Assembly (NCBI GenBank): GCA_964558295.1
Contig: CAZLDQ010000023.1
Coordinates: forward strand, 1-40,519
Direction of reading: 5' to 3'
From: JBDKTH01 sp964558295
Lineage (GTDB): Bacteria > Planctomycetota > Planctomycetia > Pirellulales > Thermoguttaceae
DNA: 40,519 nucleotides
Under the pieces are notes generated by a model, which saw nothing but the letters and a program-made list of their open reading frames with translations, ran no database searches and had not been told where the DNA came from. Position 1 is the first letter of the stretch. Each line of letters starts with the position of its first letter. Positions 16,907 to 24,991 of this stretch are shown here, one piece after another. Position numbers and translations under genes: made by a program.

Positions 16907-17281
16907 CCTGTCTGGTAGGTTTTGACGACCAGAACCTGATAGGGAACGCTCTCCGTGGCGTTCGGTCCTCTCCATCGCCCGGAACGTCATCGAGGGCAGT
17001 CCCTCCGTTTGTGGATCCTCCGCACAACTTGTGCGGGGCCTCGTTGGGGACGCTGCCCCATTTTCGCTCCGGGGGGCGATTACCCGCGAATTCTGCGGCA
17101 AAGCCCCCTTTGTAGGTCAAACGCCGAAGTCATTCTTCGACTGCCCCTTAGGGCGTGGCCCAGCCTGCAAGATCCGCCAGGCTATCATTGTTCCTTGAAT
17201 TACCGGACCTGTCACGCGATACTGTCAGTAGTCCGAAGGTCCTTGTGGAACGATGTGCCTGAGCCCCGAAGAGACTTACCA
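16907..17281. other. Hairpin-rich intergenic region
   Basis: No coding potential was recognised between the pseudouridine synthase and the SGNH hydrolase. It contains three short inverted repeats in a row: 16944-16949 with 16958-16963, 16992-16996 with 17001-17005, and a palindrome at 17020-17036 (8-bp arms, 1-bp centre). No T-tract follows any of them. It could be a structured untranslated RNA, a decayed repeat element or a multi-hairpin terminator. Confidence 0.35.
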
Positions 17282-18283
17282 ATGCCACAAAACCCCGTGC
17301 TGTCCGCCCTCGTCTCGCACCGCCGTTCCAGCTCCTTGGTTGCTGCGTGTCTGCTGCTCCTTTTGGCCCCGGCCGTCATGCAGGAGATGGATGTGCCGGT
17401 GAACGATCTTTATGGGCTCCCGATCACGAAACTCGACTTGGCCCGGGAGGATCAATTCCACTGGACCGCGCCAGCCTATATGCTCCTTGCCGATGCGGTT
17501 GTCGCAGCGGTTGAGCGGGAGTTGCCCAAGCCGGTTGAGCCAAGCAATGCCAAGGAGTTGGCGGCCAAGAAGATCGAACAAGAGAAGGCCGTCGACGAGA
17601 AGTTTCACGAGTGGAAAGCCTCGCTCACGGCGGAGCAACGCACCTGGGAAGAGACGCTCGAAGCGTGTCTCGGCTCCTTCTACCTGCCGCTCTACAAACG
17701 CGACAAAGTCCTGGGTCGGGCCACGGCCTGGGACTACGTGAAGGACGACCCGAAGTTGCCCCGCGTGCTGCTCATCGGCGACTCGATCTCACGCGGTTAT
17801 ACGCTTGCCGTGCGCAAGGCCCTGGCCGGCAAGGTCAATCTCCACCGTGCCCCCGAGAACTGCGGCCCCACGGCCAATGGCTTGAAGAAGCTCGACATCT
17901 GGCTCGGGCGGGGCAAGTGGGACGTGATCCACTTCAACTTCGGTATCCACGACCGCAAGACTGCGCCAGACATGTATGAGGAGCGGCTGGAACAGATCGT
18001 CCAACGTCTCCAGGCTACCGGCGCGAAGCTGATTTGGGCCAGTAGCACGCCGCTTCCGGCCAAGAGTCCATATGACTCCGATGCGGCCATCGTCGAACGC
18101 AACCAGATTGCCGCCCGCGTGATGACCCGGCACAACATCCCGATTGACGACCTCTGCACCCACGCCCACCCTCGCTTGGCGGAATTCCAGAACCCGAACG
18201 ACTGTCACTTCAGTGATTCGGGGTATGACTATCTTGGCCGCAAGGTGGCGGAAGAGATTTCGGCGGTGCTGGGAAAAGAGTGA
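17282..18283 (+). CDS. Secreted SGNH-type hydrolase
   Basis: The predicted 333-residue protein starts with a signal peptide (basic SHRR, then SLVAACLLLLLAPAVM) and a helical segment with a Lys/Glu-rich stretch (about 75-125). The SGNH/GDSL esterase domain follows: GDS nucleophile Ser168 in LLIGDSISRGY, block III as FGIHDRK (the Asn of GxND replaced), and the C-terminal Asp307/His309 in DCHFSDSGYDYLG. Planctomycete genomes hold many of these, often beside polysaccharide-degrading or sulfatase genes; the substrate (acetylated sugar or other ester) is not predictable. The ATG at 17282 is chosen over the upstream frame because it begins the signal peptide. The stop overlaps nothing; a GNAT gene begins 38 bp later. 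Confidence 0.75.
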   Translation: MPQNPVLSALVSHRRSSSLVAACLLLLLAPAVMQEMDVPVNDLYGLPITKLDLAREDQFHWTAPAYMLLADAVVAAVERELPKPVEPSNAKELAAKKIEQEKAVDEKFHEWKASLTAEQRTWEETLEACLGSFYLPLYKRDKVLGRATAWDYVKDDPKLPRVLLIGDSISRGYTLAVRKALAGKVNLHRAPENCGPTANGLKKLDIWLGRGKWDVIHFNFGIHDRKTAPDMYEERLEQIVQRLQATGAKLIWASSTPLPAKSPYDSDAAIVERNQIAARVMTRHNIPIDDLCTHAHPRLAEFQNPNDCHFSDSGYDYLGRKVAEEISAVLGKE

Positions 18284-18321
18284 GTTCTGCACCACAATCG
18301 GCATCGGATGCGAGGAGAGCA

Positions 18322-18768
18322 ATGGAAGTAATCGAACCAGCCACGGTAGACGATATTCCCTCGATGGCGGATCTGCTGGCCATCCTGTTTACCCAAGAAG
18401 CCGACTTCTGTCCTGACCGCCAGAAGCAAATCCGTGGGCTGCGGATGATCCTGGAGACGCCGGCCGTCGGGCAAATCTTCGTTGCCCGGAGCAATGGCCA
18501 AGTGGTCGGAATGGTGAGCCTGCTATTTACGGTTAGTACCGCCGAAGGCGCGCCGGTATGTTGGCTCGAGGATTTGGTGGTCCGGCCTGACCATCGAGCT
18601 AACGGACTCGGAGGAAGGCTTCTCGATCAGGCCATTCGCTATGCCAAAGCCCAAGGGATTGCACGCATCACCCTGTTGACCGATCGGACGAACGAGCGAG
18701 CGATTCGCTTCTACCAACGCCACGGTTTTCATTCCTCCGAGATGCTGCCGTTGCGACGAGGGCTCTAG
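18322..18768 (+). CDS. GNAT-family N-acetyltransferase
   Basis: This 148-residue protein has the GNAT fold: acetyl-CoA-binding motif A with LVVRPDHRANGLGGRLLDQA (R/Q-x-x-G-x-G/A loop) followed by LLTDRTNERAIRFYQRHGF, the usual C-terminal strand. The substrate is unknown. The ATG at 18322 is supported by a purine-rich ribosome site (GAGGAGAG) just upstream; an in-frame start at 18280 overlaps the SGNH gene and adds only 14 residues without conserved features. It is the last gene before the assembly gap. Confidence 0.85.
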   Translation: MEVIEPATVDDIPSMADLLAILFTQEADFCPDRQKQIRGLRMILETPAVGQIFVARSNGQVVGMVSLLFTVSTAEGAPVCWLEDLVVRPDHRANGLGGRLLDQAIRYAKAQGIARITLLTDRTNERAIRFYQRHGFHSSEMLPLRRGL

Positions 18769-18801
18769 CCCCGTACCGTCACGGTTGGGGGCGGGGACGG
18801 A

Positions 18802-18811
18802 NNNNNNNNNN
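18802..18811. other. Assembly gap (10 N)
   Basis: Ten undetermined bases interrupt the sequence 33 bp after the GNAT stop. A run of exactly 10 N is often a placeholder for unknown length, so the neighbourhood of the 3' end of the BMC operon (18894) and the GNAT gene is not guaranteed. Confidence 0.97.
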
Positions 18812-18893
18812 CGCCCGCTTACAACCACAACACTGAACGCTCCGATGTGCGTTCCTTGTCGGCTGCAGTTCGTTGTTCCCGTCAGTGTCTCTC

Positions 18894-19790
18894 TTACTTG
18901 CGCCCGTTCAACGCGGCCATTACTCGATCCGTGATGGCTTGGATCAAAGCTTCCGTTTCTGGCGGAACCGCGGCACCGTTGGAGGCAGCGCTGTTGGCTG
19001 CCGGGGGGCTGGGCGGATTGGTCGAACATTGAGAAGCTCGAAACTGCGGTGGCGTAAAGGCGTGTGGCGATACGCCTGTGTCTTTCCAACTGTCACGGAA
19101 AACGTCATTGGCGCAGATGTCGCAGTTCTTCATCTCGCTGCGGGGATCTTTGAAGCCCCACTTGCTTTTCAGGTCCAAGAGGGCTTGGGCTTCCGGCTCC
19201 GTGAAGTAGTTGACTCGGCCGAGACTGCGAGACAGCATCAGGATGCGGCAGTACGCGTCGAGGATCTCCGTCCACCAGTAGGCCCGTTCCACGGTCTCGC
19301 CGTAGCTAACCGTGCCATGGTTGGCCAAAATGATGACGTTCGACTTGTGGACGAAGGGGAGAACCGTATCGGCAAATTCTTGACCGCCGGGAATCGCATA
19401 CTTCGTGATCGGCACATCGCCGAGGAAGATCTCGACTTCGGGGATCACGCATTGCGGGACCGGTTCGCGAGCGATACCAAAAGCCGTGGCGTGCGGCGGA
19501 TGGCAATGGACCACCGACTTCACCTCCGGCCGGGTCTTCATGATCGCCAGATGAAGCATGACTTCACTGGTCCGTTTGCGGTGTCCGGCAATCTGCTTCC
19601 CTTCCATATCGACCACACAAAGGTCGTCGGGTTTCATGAAGCCTTTGCAGATTTGAGTCGGCGTGCAGACAACCTCGTTCTCGCTGACGCGATAGCTGAT
19701 GTTGCCGTCGTTGGCCGCGGCAAACCCCTTCTTGTAGAGGCGGTCGCCGATCTCGCAGATTTCTTGTTTGACTTTGTGCAGATTGATCAT
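18894..19790 (-). CDS. BMC class II aldolase (fuculose/rhamnulose-1-phosphate type)
   Basis: The 298-residue class II aldolase/adducin-family enzyme splits L-fuculose-1-P or L-rhamnulose-1-P into DHAP and L-lactaldehyde (activity inferred from BMC context). Zinc ligands His95 and His97 (HCHPPH) and His158 (NHGT), and the catalytic Glu76, are in place; GNIS (29-32) and the early helices match. After residue ~240 there is an unusual C-terminal extension: a CxxC pair (223, 226), a Pro/Ala/Ser linker (257-276) and a terminal amphipathic helix (about 278-296, ALIQAITDRVMAAL) of the encapsulation-peptide type that docks cargo to BMC shell. It is the last gene of the operon, 3 bp after BMC-P. Confidence 0.88.
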   Translation of the reverse strand: MINLHKVKQEICEIGDRLYKKGFAAANDGNISYRVSENEVVCTPTQICKGFMKPDDLCVVDMEGKQIAGHRKRTSEVMLHLAIMKTRPEVKSVVHCHPPHATAFGIAREPVPQCVIPEVEIFLGDVPITKYAIPGGQEFADTVLPFVHKSNVIILANHGTVSYGETVERAYWWTEILDAYCRILMLSRSLGRVNYFTEPEAQALLDLKSKWGFKDPRSEMKNCDICANDVFRDSWKDTGVSPHAFTPPQFRASQCSTNPPSPPAANSAASNGAAVPPETEALIQAITDRVMAALNGRK

Positions 19791-19793
19791 GGC

Positions 19794-20090
19794 TTACTCG
19801 ATTACCTCGGGCCGGACTTGGACGGAATCCAAAATGGCCGCAATATAGGAGTCAATAGGCTTGACATCAGGATGAAACGGTTGGGCCGCTTCCCGGCCTT
19901 CGCTGAATGCGACACGGCAGCCGACGTCGGCGCCCAGCTCGTCGTAGGCGGTCAGGTCTTCCGCCGGCTCGCTCCCTTGGCCGGCCAAATCGGCCAGCGA
20001 TAACGGCACGATCAGTTTGTAGCGTCCGCCGGCCAGGCAGGGGTGCCAGCGGTTCAGCGTGACCGTGCCAATGACTTCACCAATACGCAT
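19794..20090 (-). CDS. BMC-P shell vertex protein (EutN/CcmL family)
   Basis: A 98-residue EutN/CcmL (Pfam EutN_CcmL) protein; five copies form a pentamer that closes a vertex of the microcompartment shell. It shows the fold start MRIGEVIGTVTLNRWHPCLAGGRYKLIVPL, a VGCRVAFSEGREAA strand-turn (the GxG/GE region of the pore) and the closing AAILDSV strand. The C-terminal tail is slightly longer than in the 85-residue paralogue downstream of the aldehyde dehydrogenase. It lies 4 bp from the RpiB-like gene and 3 bp from the aldolase, so co-translation is likely. Confidence 0.92.
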   Translation of the reverse strand: MRIGEVIGTVTLNRWHPCLAGGRYKLIVPLSLADLAGQGSEPAEDLTAYDELGADVGCRVAFSEGREAAQPFHPDVKPIDSYIAAILDSVQVRPEVIE

Positions 20091-20094
20091 CAGC

Positions 20095-20862
20095 TCACCC
20101 TAGACGTTCCGAGAAGACTTTGGGACACGCGTGCTTCGGCTCCTGGTAGAACCGGCTGACAAGCTGTCGAAGCTGGAAGAGGCTCAGGGAGGCCGGGTTT
20201 ACGACCAGCAAGTTGGCGCCGACCGCGGCTGTGTCGGCCGCTACCGTGCGAGCATCGAGTCCGAGTACAGCCCGAACACCCGCCAAGCGGTTGGCCAGAC
20301 AAAGGCCCGCCGGCACATAGGGCGTGGCCAAAACACCAAGGGTATCCCCCTTCAGGTCCACGGCCAGGCGGTCCGTTGCGCGGATCAGGCAGTCGGAGGT
20401 TTGGACTTCCACACGGATCCCCTCGGGTTCCAGCGCGGCGCCCAGTCCCGCCGGGTCCATGGCGGCGTGGGTTACCATCAGGACCAGCCGCGCGCTGTCG
20501 CGGTTGGAGGACGTCGAGTTCTTCTGGCCGACGACCAAGGCGATGTTTCGGCGACGAAGCTCATCGCGGACCGCGGGCGTAACGATTGCCTGTGGGGGAA
20601 CAATCAGCTTACGAATCCCAGCCAGTCGGTCCTTCAGTTCGGCCAGCGCAACAACGCGAGACCGAATCGTCAGCTCGCCCTCGTTAGTCGGCGGATTGGG
20701 ACTTGCCGCAGCCGCGACCTCACAGGCTGGCTTCGACTCCGAGGGCGACAGTCCCTCGGCGCTGAGCTTGCCGTTCGGCGACGAAGCACCTTCGGGCGCC
20801 AGCCCCAGTTGGGCGAGCACCTCGCGAACGACGTCGTCGATGTTGATCGTCGGTAGGGCCAT
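20095..20862 (-). CDS. BMC-associated RpiB-like protein lacking catalytic residues
   Basis: This 255-residue protein has three parts. An N-terminal amphipathic helix (about 5-20, INIDDVVREVLAQLGL) resembles BMC encapsulation peptides, followed by a Ser/Pro/Ala linker. Residues 84-112 (IVPPQAIVTPAVRDELRRRNIAL) resemble the ITPSAxDyxxxxxI element of EutQ/EutT-type BMC proteins. The C-terminal half (about 120-240) aligns with RpiB/LacA/LacB isomerases (ANRLAGVRAVL, ANLLVVN). The RpiB catalytic Cys position is Thr180, the GTG loop is PYVPAG and the His of HND is lost, so isomerase activity is unlikely. It could be a structural or ligand-binding cargo. The ATG at 20862 is preferred; a TTG at 20874 would overlap the previous stop by 4 bp. 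Confidence 0.75.
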   Translation of the reverse strand: MALPTINIDDVVREVLAQLGLAPEGASSPNGKLSAEGLSPSESKPACEVAAAASPNPPTNEGELTIRSRVVALAELKDRLAGIRKLIVPPQAIVTPAVRDELRRRNIALVVGQKNSTSSNRDSARLVLMVTHAAMDPAGLGAALEPEGIRVEVQTSDCLIRATDRLAVDLKGDTLGVLATPYVPAGLCLANRLAGVRAVLGLDARTVAADTAAVGANLLVVNPASLSLFQLRQLVSRFYQEPKHACPKVFSERLG

Positions 20863-20870
20863 CAGTTGCT

Positions 20871-21128
20871 TCAATCCAAAATCCCGATTATCGCCCAGCG
20901 CACAGGCGTTGTGTTACTCCCGAGGAGCTCCTGGGTCGAACGCCCGTCGCTGGTGATCATTACGCTTTCCCCAGTTCCCGCCCCAAGCGAGTCCACGGCC
21001 AGCACCGGATCGCCGTCCGGTGTGCGTTGGTCCGCCAGAAGCGGCTGCACCACCAAAAGCTTCCACCCGTGCATCGAAGGATGCTTGACGGTGGCTACGG
21101 CGTTTCCGACCACTCGCCCGGTTAGCAT
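20871..21128 (-). CDS. BMC-P shell vertex protein (EutN/CcmL family)
   Basis: This 85-residue protein is the most compact of the three pentamer-forming vertex proteins. It begins MLTGRVVGNAVATVKHPSMHGWKLLVVQPL and contains the DSLGAGTGESVMI turn and a terminal WAIIGILD strand, all standard EutN/CcmL elements. Its start overlaps the end of the aldehyde dehydrogenase gene by 7 bp. Pentamers of this family cap the corners of the shell. Confidence 0.92.
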   Translation of the reverse strand: MLTGRVVGNAVATVKHPSMHGWKLLVVQPLLADQRTPDGDPVLAVDSLGAGTGESVMITSDGRSTQELLGSNTTPVRWAIIGILD

Positions 21129-22573
21129 TTCGGCTTTCCAAGGATTCGCAGGTTATCGATCATCGAGCAACGACGTTCCCGGGTGAAGGTCAGCGGCGTC
21201 GTAATGCCTTCCCCAGTGGGACCGGCGATCGAGAACGAGCAGTAACCCTCGCCGCCCAGGCCAAGCCCGGCCATACTGGGGCCGTTCTTGACGAAGATGG
21301 TCGTGTCGAGGATTTTCCCCATCTTCGTCATATTGTTGACGTTGTTGGAGTGGATGATCGCCGTGTGGCGGAATCCGTGCTCGTTTTGGCGAGCCAATTC
21401 GATGGCTTCGTCGACATTGCGGCAACGCACAAAGGGGAGGAAAGGCATCATCTGTTCGACGGGAACGAACGGATTGTTCGCGTCGGTCTCGCCGAAAACG
21501 ACCTCCACGTCGGGCGAAATCGTCTTGCCCGCCGCTCGGGCAAGCACCGCAGCGTCTTTTCCGATAAATTCCTTCGCCGCCACGTCGTGCTTGTGTTCGC
21601 CTTCACCGACCGTGGTGATGGCCACTTTGGTCAGGGCCCCAATCTCCACCGCATTGAGCCGCACGGCGCCGGCTCGTTCCATTGCAGCCATCATGGCGTC
21701 GAAGACCTGCTCGACGACAAAGACCTCTTTCTCCCCGATGCAGAGAAGGTTGTTGTCGTAACCACAGCCGGCAATGATGCACCGGGCCGCCCGATCGAGA
21801 TCGGCCGTTTCGTCGACGACCACCGGAGGGTTGCCCGGGCCGGCCACAATCGCCCGCTTGCCCTGTCGCATCGCCGCGCGAGCCACGGCGGGGCCGCCGG
21901 TCACGCTGATCAAGGCCACGTCGCGATGCTTGAACAGGACATCGGCCGTTTCCAAGGTTGGTTCAGGAATCACGCAGATGAGGTTGTCGATGCCGAGTTC
22001 CCGATAGATGGCCTCGTTGTAACGTCGCACGCCCTCGGCGGCGATTCGCTTGCCGCTGGGATGCGGGTTGACCACAACGGTATTGCCGGCGGCGATCATA
22101 CTGATAGCATTGCCGGTGATCGTCGGGAGCGAGTGGGTCACGGGGGTGACGGCACAGATGACCCCGAACGGAGCATGTTCGATCACGGCCAGGCCGTGGT
22201 CGCCGCTATAGACCTCGCTGCGGAGGAATTCCACACCCGGAGCCCGTAAGCCGAGTGTCTTGAGTTTGTCGATCTTGTGGGCCAACCGGCCGATCTTCGT
22301 TTCCTCCATCTCCATCGTGCCGAGTTCGACACACTGGTCGATGGCGATTCGCCGAATGATGCTGATGATCTGCCGCCGGTCCTCGACGGTCATCATCGAG
22401 AGCCGTTCAAAGGCTTCCTGAGCTGCGGCGACGGCTTCGTTCGGATCGGGGAACAGCCCGAAGCGTCCCTCGTAGCTTTTTCCGGCCACCGGGGCCAAGG
22501 CGACGCCATTGGTCCCCAGCCGGTTCAGCACCTCCTGAACAACGTTACGGATAACAGCCTCATTCAATTGCAT
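21122..22573 (-). CDS. BMC CoA-acylating aldehyde dehydrogenase (PduP/EutE type)
   Basis: The 483-residue enzyme oxidises an aldehyde to its acyl-CoA using NAD+; in this locus L-lactaldehyde to lactyl-CoA is expected. The length, the DNNLLCIGEKEV motif with catalytic Cys278, the NAD-binding FGVICAVTPVTHS and ISVTGGP segments, and the C-terminal GEGYCSFSIAGPTGEGITTP match PduP. The N-terminal helix (about 4-20, NEAVIRNVVQEVLNRLG) is an encapsulation peptide of the kind found on PduP and PduL. It overlaps the downstream BMC-P by 7 bp, while 81 bp separate it from the preceding BMC-P. Confidence 0.93.
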   Translation of the reverse strand: MQLNEAVIRNVVQEVLNRLGTNGVALAPVAGKSYEGRFGLFPDPNEAVAAAQEAFERLSMMTVEDRRQIISIIRRIAIDQCVELGTMEMEETKIGRLAHKIDKLKTLGLRAPGVEFLRSEVYSGDHGLAVIEHAPFGVICAVTPVTHSLPTITGNAISMIAAGNTVVVNPHPSGKRIAAEGVRRYNEAIYRELGIDNLICVIPEPTLETADVLFKHRDVALISVTGGPAVARAAMRQGKRAIVAGPGNPPVVVDETADLDRAARCIIAGCGYDNNLLCIGEKEVFVVEQVFDAMMAAMERAGAVRLNAVEIGALTKVAITTVGEGEHKHDVAAKEFIGKDAAVLARAAGKTISPDVEVVFGETDANNPFVPVEQMMPFLPFVRCRNVDEAIELARQNEHGFRHTAIIHSNNVNNMTKMGKILDTTIFVKNGPSMAGLGLGGEGYCSFSIAGPTGEGITTPLTFTRERRCSMIDNLRILGKPKC

Positions 22574-22654
22574 GGCTCAGTTGCTTTCCTCTGCACTGCA
22601 ACGGGTTGCTCGCCGCAATGCAAAACGGACAAGGGATTTTGAATTTCTCCAAGG

Positions 22655-22978
22655 CTACAGTACGTCGCCGCCCTCTTTGGCGTATACGCAACGATGGTCC
22701 ACGTGCACGGTGTCGACAATGCCGATAATCACCGTGTCAACGGGAAGATTCTTCGTTTCGGGAGTCAGTCGGGCACTGGAGCCCTGGCAGACCAGCACAT
22801 ACTCGCCCTCACCAGCCCCGACCGTGTCGACCGACACCAGCGTCCGGCCGGTGGTCACCAGGCGGCTGCGATCCTTCGGGTCGACCCGGTAGGGTTCGAT
22901 GACCAGGAGCTTGCGCCCGGTCATGGCGTCGACCTTCTGGGTGGAGACCAGCGAGCCGGTTACCTTGGCAACAAACAT
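22655..22978 (-). CDS. BMC-P shell vertex protein (EutN/CcmL family)
   Basis: This 107-residue protein is the longest of the three vertex pentamer proteins. It shows the start MFVAKVTGSLVSTQKVDAMTG, the VDTVGAGEGEYVLV turn, and DTVIIGIVDTV near the end, followed by an extra ~15-residue tail (HVDHRCVYAKEGGDVL). Three distinct BMC-P paralogues per locus is typical of the planctomycete/verrucomicrobial BMC. It starts 2 bp after the acetate kinase stop. Confidence 0.92.
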   Translation of the reverse strand: MFVAKVTGSLVSTQKVDAMTGRKLLVIEPYRVDPKDRSRLVTTGRTLVSVDTVGAGEGEYVLVCQGSSARLTPETKNLPVDTVIIGIVDTVHVDHRCVYAKEGGDVL

Positions 22979-22980
22979 CG

Positions 22981-24165
22981 CTAGCCCTCCAATCGTTGCT
23001 TGACCAATCGGGCAACAATCAACTCTTCATTCGTCGGCATGACCCACACCTGCACACGGCTGTGTGCTGCATGGATCGCGGCCTCGCCCTTGGCCGCCTC
23101 GTTAGCGGCTGGGTCGAGGACGATCCCCAGATCTTCCAGACCGGCGAGAACCTGGGCGCGGAAGCTCGCACGATTCTCGCCGATGCCGCCGGTGAACACG
23201 ATTACGTCGGCCCCCCCCAACTCGACCAGATAAGCCCCCAGGTAATGCCGCACGCTGCCGGAAAAGACCTCGAACGCTAATTTGGCTCGGGCATCTCCCT
23301 TTTCCGCCGCCTCGGCGATGTCGCGCACATCGCTGCTGGTGCCGCTGAGCCCCAAGAGTCCGCTCTCGTTGGCCAAGATGTCCAGTAGCTCGTCCAACGT
23401 CTTGCCCGTTCGCTTCAACAGCACCGGCAGAGCGAAGACGTCGAAATCGCCGACGCGATTGTTGTGCGGCAAACCGCTTTGCGGACTCATCCCCAGGCTG
23501 TTGGCCACGCTTTTGCCGTTGCGAATTGCACACAACGAGCTCGATCCGCCCAGATGGCAGGAAATGACGCGCAGGTCGCTCCGGCCCAACAATTCGGCCG
23601 TCCGGGTGGCAATGTAGCGATGGCTGGCGCCATGGAACCCCCAACGCCGCACGAGATGCTTTTCCGCCCATTCCAACGGAATCGCATAATAGCGGTTCCG
23701 GTCGGGAATCGTCTGGTGAAAATCCGTTTCAAACGCGGCGACCAGAGGAATCTCGGGAAGCTTCTCGTGCAACAGCCGCATCGCCGCGATGTACGGCGGA
23801 TTGTGGGCCGGGGCCACGGCGTTCATTTCGTCCATCGCATCGAGCAGGTCGTCCGTGACCAGTTGAACGCCTGATACCCTGCCGCCATGTACCGCCTTGA
23901 AACCAATCGCCGACACCTCCGAGGCGTCCTTCAGGCAGCCAGTCTTCGGATCGGTCAACTGGACCAGGCACTGGCGCACGGCCGCGGCATGATCGGGAAC
24001 CTGGCGGTCTTCCACGGTTCGCTCCGAGCCGATCTGCACGGTGCACCGGCTCATCGGGGAACCGATTCGCTCGACCCCCCCCTTGGCGAGCTGACGCTCG
24101 TCGGTCATGTCGATCAGTTGATACTTGAAGCTCGTGGAACCCAGGTTGGCGACGAGTATTTTCAT
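22981..24165 (-). CDS. ackA: Acetate kinase (BMC-encoded)
   Basis: The 394-residue ASKHA-fold acyl-phosphate kinase carries the family motifs NLGSTSFKYQ, GFHGASHRYIA, the SCHLGGSSSLC phosphate loop and VFTGGIGEN. It converts an acyl-phosphate to acid with ATP formation; after PduL the substrate here would be lactyl-phosphate (or acetyl-phosphate). No N- or C-terminal encapsulation helix is visible, so it may work outside the shell. It follows the first BMC-H gene in the operon, and its stop is 2 bp from the next BMC-P start. Confidence 0.93.
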   Translation of the reverse strand: MKILVANLGSTSFKYQLIDMTDERQLAKGGVERIGSPMSRCTVQIGSERTVEDRQVPDHAAAVRQCLVQLTDPKTGCLKDASEVSAIGFKAVHGGRVSGVQLVTDDLLDAMDEMNAVAPAHNPPYIAAMRLLHEKLPEIPLVAAFETDFHQTIPDRNRYYAIPLEWAEKHLVRRWGFHGASHRYIATRTAELLGRSDLRVISCHLGGSSSLCAIRNGKSVANSLGMSPQSGLPHNNRVGDFDVFALPVLLKRTGKTLDELLDILANESGLLGLSGTSSDVRDIAEAAEKGDARAKLAFEVFSGSVRHYLGAYLVELGGADVIVFTGGIGENRASFRAQVLAGLEDLGIVLDPAANEAAKGEAAIHAAHSRVQVWVMPTNEELIVARLVKQRLEG

Positions 24166-24242
24166 GGCTTCCGTCTCCTCCTTGCCGCGACTGGCAGACT
24201 GCCCCGGGCGCGGGCGTGTGCATGATCCTTCCGCGGTCAGCG

Positions 24243-24512
24243 TTAGGAGAGATAGGCCGTGAACACGCCTTCGGCCGGACGAGGAATGATGTGGCTGGCC
24301 ACGAGTTCGCCGACGGACGAGGCCGCTTTGGCGCCAGCCTCCACGGCTGCGCGGACGCTTCCCACATCACCGCGAACGACGGTCGTCACCAACCCACCGC
24401 CGATCTGAATCCGCTTGACAATCTCCACATTGGCCGCTTTAGCCATAGCGTCGGTTGCTTCGACCAGTGCCACGAGGCCCTTGGTTTCCAGAAGTCCAAT
24501 GGCGTCTTGCAT
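24243..24512 (-). CDS. BMC-H shell hexamer protein
   Basis: This 89-residue protein is a canonical PduA/EutM-like BMC domain: AIGLLETKGLVALVEATDAMAKAANVE, the pore loop IGGG (37-40), RGDVGSVRAAVEAGAKAA, and ASHIIPRP near the end. Six copies form a hexagonal tile of the shell facets; the Gly-rich pore loop suggests passage of small polar metabolites such as lactaldehyde. It lies between the second BMC-H and acetate kinase genes. Confidence 0.95.
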   Translation of the reverse strand: MQDAIGLLETKGLVALVEATDAMAKAANVEIVKRIQIGGGLVTTVVRGDVGSVRAAVEAGAKAASSVGELVASHIIPRPAEGVFTAYLS

Positions 24513-24578
24513 CGTTGTATCCCTTATTCGTGATTGTTCAGTAGAAAGATGGTTGGGAGCAAATTCCAGCGAGTGATT

Positions 24579-24890
24579 TCAGGTCGCGGCCTTCTTCTCG
24601 CTCTTCTTGATTTCTGGTGGCAGAACCAGCGCGATGTCTTCGTGCGGACGCGGGATGACCTGCACGCTCACGACTTCGCCGATCCGGCTGCCCGCGGCAG
24701 CACCGGCGTCGGTGGCTGCTTTGACGGCGGCCACATCGCCCGTGACAAACACGCTAACCAAGCCGCTGCCCACCTTATCCCAGCCAAGGAACTGGACGTT
24801 GGCCGCCTTCAACATCGCATCCGTGGCTTCGACCAAGGTCACGAAGCCCTTGACCTCGATCATGCCCAGCGCTTCCGCTACTTTTGCCAT
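24579..24890 (-). CDS. BMC-H shell hexamer protein
   Basis: The 103-residue BMC domain protein is paralogous to its neighbour: ALGMIEVKGFVTLVEATDAMLKAANVQFL, a pore loop VGSG (40-43) with Ser in place of the middle Gly, and SVQVIPRPHED. A 15-residue Lys-rich tail (PPEIKKSEKKAAT) extends beyond the fold. The different pore residue and tail suggest distinct tiles with different permeability. It is the first shell gene after PduL; a gap of 101 bp lies between them. Confidence 0.95.
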   Translation of the reverse strand: MAKVAEALGMIEVKGFVTLVEATDAMLKAANVQFLGWDKVGSGLVSVFVTGDVAAVKAATDAGAAAGSRIGEVVSVQVIPRPHEDIALVLPPEIKKSEKKAAT

Positions 24891-24991
24891 AGTTTGCTAC
24901 TCCCGAAAAGAAAACAATTGGTAGGAGAATCGTTCACAATGCACCGGGCAGGCCCGGTTGACACACAACATAGGCTTGGAGATATCCCGAG

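Noticed and set aside
20863..20874. TTG start of the RpiB-like gene overlapping the BMC-P stop
   Set aside because: It would add only four residues; the ATG at 20862 gives the same domains. Kept as an alternative only.
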